From positions 62,001-126,000 of the forward strand of contig MNZN01000008.1 of assembly GCA_001873625.1 (NCBI GenBank): DNA of 64,000 bases, given 5' to 3'. Source of the stretch: Candidatus Saccharibacteria bacterium CG2_30_41_52. Lineage in GTDB: Bacteria > Patescibacteriota > Saccharimonadia > Saccharimonadales > Saccharimonadaceae. How positions within the stretch are numbered: position 1 is the stretch's first letter; every line of letters begins with the position of its first letter. A model generated the notes under the pieces. The model ran no database searches, was not told the DNA's origin, and saw only the letters and a program-made list of their open reading frames with translations. A program made the position numbers and the translations under genes. Shown here one piece after another: positions 59,256-64,000 of the stretch.

Positions 59256-60995
59256 ATGAATTTAGAACTCCAAAAAGGCAGTCGTTCAAAGATATTAGCG
59301 GCTATAGTGCTGGGCACTATGGCCATCTTTGTTATTAGACTGTTTTATTTACAAATAATCCAACATGATTACTATGTTGGGCTGGCGCATGATACTCAGG
59401 TCAAACGATTAACGATTCCTTCAAAACGAGGACTTATTTATGCGTTGGACGGTCAGACTCCAGTTCCTTTGGTAATGAACCAAGATGTCTATACGGTATT
59501 TGCTGATCCATTAATTGTGAATGAAGACGACAAAATTATAGATACGGTTAAGCGTATAGCTGGTGGTAATGCTCGCGAAAATCTACAGGAATTATTAGAT
59601 AAAAAGAATAGTCGTTATCAAATTTTGGCAACCAGAGTAACTAGATTGCAGGCCAACAAAATTAAAGCCGAAGATTTAAGCGGTATCGGATTCCAAGAAG
59701 TCTCCGAAAGAGTATATCCCGAAGGTTCATTGGCGGCTCAGACGTTGGGATATTTGAACTTTGAAGGCATTGCCAACTATGGAGTTGAAAGCAAATTAGA
59801 CAAACGATTGACAGGTGTAGATGGATTGTTGCAATCTGTTACGGACGTTAGTGATGTGCCGTTGACTATTGGGAACGATAACATCAATCGACCAGCTGTG
59901 AACGGTGAGAATATTGTTCTTAGTATTGATCGTAACGTTCAATTTCATGTCGAGCAAGCTTTGGACGATGGACTAAAAAGGACTGGTGCAACTCGTGGCA
60001 GTGCAATTATGGTGGACCCACAATCAGGCAAAATATTAGCCATGGCAAATCTACCAACTTATAGCCCATCTAAATTTTATGAAGTAAAAGATGCTGCGGC
60101 ATTTAATAACGGCGTTGTATCGGCCCCATATGAACCAGGCTCAGACGTTAAAACTTTGACTATGGCTACCGGTATAGATAAGGGCGTAGTCACGGCTAAT
60201 TCAACTTATGACAATAAGGATTATATTCAAGTTGATGATCGCATAATATCAAATGCTACATTGGGTCAAACTGGTACGATTACATTCCAACATGCCTTGA
60301 ACTGGTCACTTAATACCGGTTTTGTCACGGTCGCACAAAGGTTAGGGGATGGTAAAAGTATTACTCGTGGGGCTCGCGATATTATGTACGACTATTTTTA
60401 TAATAAGTTTCATTTAGGCCAATTGACCGGTGTTGAAGTGGCAGGTGAGATTAAGGGTACGGTCATATCGCCAGCAACCGAAGAAGGCAACGCGGTGCGT
60501 TATTCGAATATGGCATTTGGACAGGGATTGGACGTTACTATGGTTCAAGTTGCGGCGGCATTTAACTCGATTGTTAATGGTGGCAAATATTATATTCCTA
60601 CGGTATTGGCCGGTGTAGTTGATAAAGATGGAAAATATATTCCAGACAAACCTAGTACTCCTACGACTTCAATTTCAAAATCGGCTGCTGATCAGGTGCG
60701 GGAAATGACTCACGTTGCTCGAAATACATTCTTTTCAAGCGTTGATAAAGCTGGATATTATATCGGCGGTAAGACTGGTACGTCGCAGGTGATTATAAAC
60801 GGCAACTATTCTACAGATGAGACAGTCGGTACGTATTTGGGTTACGGCGGCACCGAAAACGTGTCAAAATATGTCATAATGGTACAGGTATCTGGTGACC
60901 ATAAAACACTACAAGGAGCAAGAGATGCTTTGCCGATATTTACTGATATTTCTAACTGGATGCTTGACTATATAAAACTACAACCAAAGGGGTAA
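59256..60995 (+). CDS. ftsI: Division-specific transpeptidase (class B PBP, FtsI/PBP3)
   Basis: 579 aa from ATG 59256, 7 nt after the ftsL stop; the track start is inside ftsL. N-terminal transmembrane helix, class B pedestal (SKRGLIYALDGQ, VYPEGSLAAQTLGYLN), then the transpeptidase domain: SxxK as EPGSDVK (about S296), SxN as WSLNTGF (about S351), KTG as GGKTGTSQ (about K506). Crosslinks septal peptidoglycan with FtsW. No PASTA domain. Confidence 0.96.
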   Translation: MNLELQKGSRSKILAAIVLGTMAIFVIRLFYLQIIQHDYYVGLAHDTQVKRLTIPSKRGLIYALDGQTPVPLVMNQDVYTVFADPLIVNEDDKIIDTVKRIAGGNARENLQELLDKKNSRYQILATRVTRLQANKIKAEDLSGIGFQEVSERVYPEGSLAAQTLGYLNFEGIANYGVESKLDKRLTGVDGLLQSVTDVSDVPLTIGNDNINRPAVNGENIVLSIDRNVQFHVEQALDDGLKRTGATRGSAIMVDPQSGKILAMANLPTYSPSKFYEVKDAAAFNNGVVSAPYEPGSDVKTLTMATGIDKGVVTANSTYDNKDYIQVDDRIISNATLGQTGTITFQHALNWSLNTGFVTVAQRLGDGKSITRGARDIMYDYFYNKFHLGQLTGVEVAGEIKGTVISPATEEGNAVRYSNMAFGQGLDVTMVQVAAAFNSIVNGGKYYIPTVLAGVVDKDGKYIPDKPSTPTTSISKSAADQVREMTHVARNTFFSSVDKAGYYIGGKTGTSQVIINGNYSTDETVGTYLGYGGTENVSKYVIMVQVSGDHKTLQGARDALPIFTDISNWMLDYIKLQPKG

Positions 60996-60996
60996 T

Positions 60997-62031
60997 ATGG
61001 ATAAATTATTAACTGAACTGACTCGTGAACTTACCGGAACTTTCCTGTTGAGCTTAGGGGCATTCTTGCTTGCTATGTTATTTACGCCAATTTATACATT
61101 TCTTGCTTATAGATATAAATTTTGGAAAAAACAACGTACGACTAGTACGACTGGTGAAAAGCTGCAAATTTTTAACAAATTGCATGCCGACAAATTCAAA
61201 CGCAATATTCCAACCATGGCTGGAGTTATATTCGTGCTGGCGATTGCGATTATGACGTTGGCGTTTAATATGAACAGGGGGCAGACATGGTTGCCGCTAG
61301 CTGCTTTGGTTGGTGGTGCTTTTGTTGGGCTACTAGATGATATTATTAACGTTCGCGGCAATGGTAACGGAGTTGCTGGACTACGTTCAAGTTTGAAATT
61401 TATTATGATTTTAACTATTGGATTAGCACTTGGTTGGTTTTTCTTTACGAAACTTGGGCTTACATCTGTCCATGTTCCATTTTTGAATGATTACATTTTG
61501 GGTTGGTTGATTATCCCTTTGTTTGCGTTTGTAGTTGTAGCTACAAGTAATGCTGTTAACATTAGTGACGGACTTGATGGCCTAGCTGGCGGATTACTGT
61601 CAATTAGCTATGGTGCTTTTGGCACAATTGCTTTATTCCAATCACAAACTTTTTTGGCTGGTTTTTGTTTTACTGTAGTTGGAGCGTTACTCAGTTATCT
61701 ATGGTTTAATATTTATCCTGCTCGTTTTTTTATGGGCGATGTTGGTAGCTTCGCGCTCGGAACTTCGCTCGGTGTTGTGGCGATGCTAACTAATACATTG
61801 TTTTTGCTACCGATTATTGGAATAGTCTTTGTCGCCGAAGCTGGATCTAGTTTAATTCAAATCTTAAGCAAGCGCATATTCAAACGTAAGATATTTATTT
61901 CAGCGCCATTTCATCAACACTTGCAGGCTACCGGTTGGCCTGAAACAAAAGTTACTATGCGTTTTTGGGTTATTGGATACGTTATGGCATTTATAGGTGT
62001 ATTTCTGGCCCTGGCTGGGGGAAATATCTAA
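60997..62031 (+). CDS. mraY: Phospho-N-acetylmuramoyl-pentapeptide transferase
   Basis: Makes lipid I from UDP-MurNAc-pentapeptide and undecaprenyl phosphate. 344 aa, about ten helices. The conserved cytoplasmic motifs are GLLDDIINV, NAVNISDGLDGLAGG, FMGDVGSFALG and PFHQHLQATGWPETKV. Starts directly after the ftsI stop with AAAGGGG as ribosome site. Confidence 0.97.
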   Translation: MDKLLTELTRELTGTFLLSLGAFLLAMLFTPIYTFLAYRYKFWKKQRTTSTTGEKLQIFNKLHADKFKRNIPTMAGVIFVLAIAIMTLAFNMNRGQTWLPLAALVGGAFVGLLDDIINVRGNGNGVAGLRSSLKFIMILTIGLALGWFFFTKLGLTSVHVPFLNDYILGWLIIPLFAFVVVATSNAVNISDGLDGLAGGLLSISYGAFGTIALFQSQTFLAGFCFTVVGALLSYLWFNIYPARFFMGDVGSFALGTSLGVVAMLTNTLFLLPIIGIVFVAEAGSSLIQILSKRIFKRKIFISAPFHQHLQATGWPETKVTMRFWVIGYVMAFIGVFLALAGGNI

Positions 62032-62033
62032 CC

Positions 62034-63350
62034 GTGACGGCATTGGGGCGCCAAAAAACTATTGCGGCTCTCTCTGAGGAAGCTCAGTTTGCTAATATGA
62101 CGACAATACGCCGTCATCGTCCTGATTACCAAATTATCCTTTACATGGGCCTTCTGATGCTAATTGGACTGGTAATTATGTATGCCATTGGACCACAGCG
62201 TGCCAATGTTTTGAACAATGCCTATGGCAGCAATTACGATAGTACGTATTTTTTTGTTAAGCAAATGTTTAGTTTAGGTTTTGCGTTGGCGGCTTTCGCG
62301 GCTCTAGCATTAATTCCATACACCTTGATAACTAAACATGCCGGTAAGTTAATAATAATAGCCTTAGGTGCTTGTGCACTGTTAGCGTTTGCAGGATGGA
62401 CCCATTGGGGTATAGCGCAACAGTCTTTGGGTGCAACTCGTTGGTTTAACCTGGGGGCACTAGGTAGTTTACAGCCCGCCGAGATGTTGAAATTTGCGAT
62501 TTTGATATTTACGGCAGGATTTTTGGGCGGGAAAGTTCGTCAGGGCAAGTTGAATGATAAAGACGCAACACTGATACCACTAGCAATTCTAACTGGTATA
62601 TCAATATTATTTATTGTTATTATTCAAAAGGATTTGGGTACTGGAATTGCTTTGGTCAGCATTATTGTAACCATGTTGGTTGCGGGCGGAATAAATATTA
62701 AAAACACTGTTATTATTGCACTTTTGGCGATTGTTATTGGTGGGTTGGTGATTGTTAGCGCGCCACATCGAATGGAGCGTATTGCGGCATTCTTGAAGGG
62801 TGACGATACATCTGTAACTGGCGATTCTGATAGTTATCACGTTGAACAGGCGAAGCTAGCGATCGGTTCGGGTGGACTATTCGGTGTCGGCGTAGGCAAT
62901 AGCGTTCAATCGACTGGCTATCTGCCAGAGGCTATTAATGACTCAGTTTTTGCGATTATGGGCGAAACTTTTGGTTTTGTTGGGCTTGTTACAATATTAG
63001 TGCTGTTTGTGGCGCTTTTGATGCGTCTATTAAAGCTAATGGATCATTTAGTCGATGTTAGGTTGAAACTGTTGGTTGCGGGTGTCTTTGGATGGTTTGG
63101 CGCGCATGTTATTCTTAATGTAGCCTCTATGATAGGAATTATTCCGTTAACAGGCATCACATTGCCACTTCTGAGCTTTGGCGGAACTAGTATGCTATTC
63201 ATTACTGCGGCTTTAGGACTAGTTTTCCAGCTATCACATTACACAGTTCATCCATCAAGATTAAAGGAGGCACGACATGAAGATTTTAGCAGTCGGCGGG
63301 GGATCGGGCGGTCACGTTACACCGGTCGTAGCGGTTCTACGCGAGCTTAA
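62034..63350 (+). CDS. ftsW: Lipid II polymerase FtsW (SEDS family)
   Basis: About 438 aa from GTG 62034, two nt behind mraY; ATG 62097 (MTTIRRHRPDYQ) is an equally possible start that suits the family better. About ten helices. SEDS motifs include ATRWFNLGALGSLQPAEMLKFA, QKDLGTGIAL, GFLPEA-like TGYLPEAINDSVFAIMGE and GITLPLLSFGGTSMLF. Its end reaches 74 nt into murG in another frame, so the basic tail SSRRGIGRSRYTGRSGSTRA is encoded within murG's start. Confidence 0.95.
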   Translation: MTALGRQKTIAALSEEAQFANMTTIRRHRPDYQIILYMGLLMLIGLVIMYAIGPQRANVLNNAYGSNYDSTYFFVKQMFSLGFALAAFAALALIPYTLITKHAGKLIIIALGACALLAFAGWTHWGIAQQSLGATRWFNLGALGSLQPAEMLKFAILIFTAGFLGGKVRQGKLNDKDATLIPLAILTGISILFIVIIQKDLGTGIALVSIIVTMLVAGGINIKNTVIIALLAIVIGGLVIVSAPHRMERIAAFLKGDDTSVTGDSDSYHVEQAKLAIGSGGLFGVGVGNSVQSTGYLPEAINDSVFAIMGETFGFVGLVTILVLFVALLMRLLKLMDHLVDVRLKLLVAGVFGWFGAHVILNVASMIGIIPLTGITLPLLSFGGTSMLFITAALGLVFQLSHYTVHPSRLKEARHEDFSSRRGIGRSRYTGRSGSTRA

Positions 63351-64000
63351 AAAGTCCTACCCAAAGGCACAAATCCAATTTTGGTGCGATATGAAATTCG
63401 CAGCTCAGTCACGTGCTATAATGAGCCATTTTGACGGCAGTATTCCGGTCAGTACTATTTTAGCTGGCAAATACCGTCGTTATAATCACGTATCGATAAT
63501 ACGCCAATTATTGTGGCCATCAGTGGTAATTTTGAATATCAGAGATAGTTTTTTGGTCGGTTTGGGCTTTTTGCAAAGCTTAATAAAATTGGTTATTTGG
63601 CGCCCAGACGTTGTTTTTACAAAAGGTGGATTCGTTTGTTTGCCAGTAGGAATTGCGGCCCGAATATTGCGAATTCCTTTAGTTATTCACGATTCTGATG
63701 CTCATCCTGGGCTAACTAATCGCGTACTAGGGAAGTGGGCGACTTTAATTGCCACTGGTGCGCCTTTGGAGTTTTATTCTTATCCCGCCAGAAAGTCGCG
63801 TTATGTCGGTATTCCAATTTCATCTGATTTTCACGAATTCTCAGATGAAGAAATGAAAAATGCCAAAAAACAGTGGGGGATTAGCACTGCCTATCCCCTA
63901 ATAGTTGTAACTGGTGGAGGATTAGGCGCTGGGCGAATAAATAACGTTGTAACGGTAATGTTGGACGAATTATTGTGTTTAGGTTCAGTCGTTTTGGTAT
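63277..64000 (+). CDS. murG: UDP-GlcNAc:lipid I transferase MurG, cut by the window end
   Basis: Not in the ORF track because no stop lies in the window. ATG follows AAAGGAGG by 6 nt. The glycine-rich donor loop GGGSGGHVTP is at residues 7-16, then KGGFVCLPVGIAARILRIPL, HDSDAHPGLTNRVLGKWA and VTGGGLGAGRINN, all matching MurG. About 241 residues are visible of the expected 350 or so. It completes lipid II by adding GlcNAc to lipid I. Confidence 0.96.
   Translation, partial: MKILAVGGGSGGHVTPVVAVLRELKKSYPKAQIQFWCDMKFAAQSRAIMSHFDGSIPVSTILAGKYRRYNHVSIIRQLLWPSVVILNIRDSFLVGLGFLQSLIKLVIWRPDVVFTKGGFVCLPVGIAARILRIPLVIHDSDAHPGLTNRVLGKWATLIATGAPLEFYSYPARKSRYVGIPISSDFHEFSDEEMKNAKKQWGISTAYPLIVVTGGGLGAGRINNVVTVMLDELLCLGSVVLV

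Noticed and set aside
1-64000. tRNA genes, rRNA genes, CRISPR arrays, IS elements, prophage
   Set aside because: No T-loop GTTCRANNC in a cloverleaf context, no rRNA-like sequence, no spaced direct repeats, and no transposase, integrase or phage structural genes were seen.

Overview
The window looks like a chromosomal segment of an ultra-small, host-dependent bacterium of the Candidate Phyla Radiation, most likely Candidatus Saccharibacteria (TM7). This is inferred from gene content, not from a 16S gene: AT-leaning DNA, densely packed core genes, no amino-acid biosynthesis pathway, a complete peptidoglycan and division set, single-chain GlyRS, zinc-free L31, a VKOR oxidoreductase, CAP/LCP/CHAP surface proteins and a type IV pilin relic. 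RF1 and RF2 are both present and TGA is used as a stop, so the code is standard (unlike SR1/Gracilibacteria). No rRNA, tRNA, CRISPR array, IS element or prophage was seen.

Layout. 1-3.6 kb: end of ftsA, ftsZ, an NrdR-like regulator, a thioredoxin-like protein and VKOR. 3.6-6.7 kb: an ileS T-box with a very short stem I, then ileS. 6.7-11.7 kb: accessory surface region with a pilin/beta-propeller gene interrupted by three nonsense codons, a zincin-like peptidase, a large Ig/cadherin-like surface protein and a CAP protein. 11.7-19.3 kb: rplU, parAB, signal peptidase, LCP ligase, and the minus-strand set rpmE2-prfA-prmC. 19.3-31.6 kb: a 600-bp non-coding stretch with two long hairpins, then rpsB-tsf, frr-uppS-rseP-CPBP-proS, greA, lysS, an ABC exporter pair, serS and hpf. 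31.6-43.6 kb: secA, two M16 peptidases, murD, prfB, ftsE-ftsX-CHAP hydrolase and a CtpA protease. 43.6-53.2 kb: response regulator, rpmA, a TRM11-like methyltransferase, flippase, xseAB, a soluble kinase/regulator pair with recO, glyS and an amino-acid kinase. 53.2-56.8 kb: a 20-aa lysine-rich microgene, rnhA, a DUF4868 (KwaB-like) protein, a PQ-loop membrane protein and a Pif1-like helicase. 56.8-64 kb: the start of the dcw cluster (mraZ, rsmH, a 21-aa ORF, ftsL-like, ftsI, mraY, ftsW, murG) behind a repeated MraZ operator.

How it fits together: much of the window builds, divides and remodels the cell wall. UppS makes the lipid carrier; MurD, MraY and MurG make lipid II; FtsW and FtsI polymerise it; FtsA and FtsZ position the work; FtsEX plus the CHAP protein cut it; LCP attaches polymers; SecA, LepB, RseP and Ctp handle export and envelope proteolysis. 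Three non-coding themes stand out. (1) Many genes have a -10 hexamer 6-11 nt before the ATG, which predicts leaderless mRNAs. (2) Six intergenic sites hold long imperfect hairpins; in several, many arm differences are transitions that keep G-U pairing. (3) A GTAGG-type repeat occurs in one intergenic region and inside two methyltransferase genes, directly before the SAM-binding motif.
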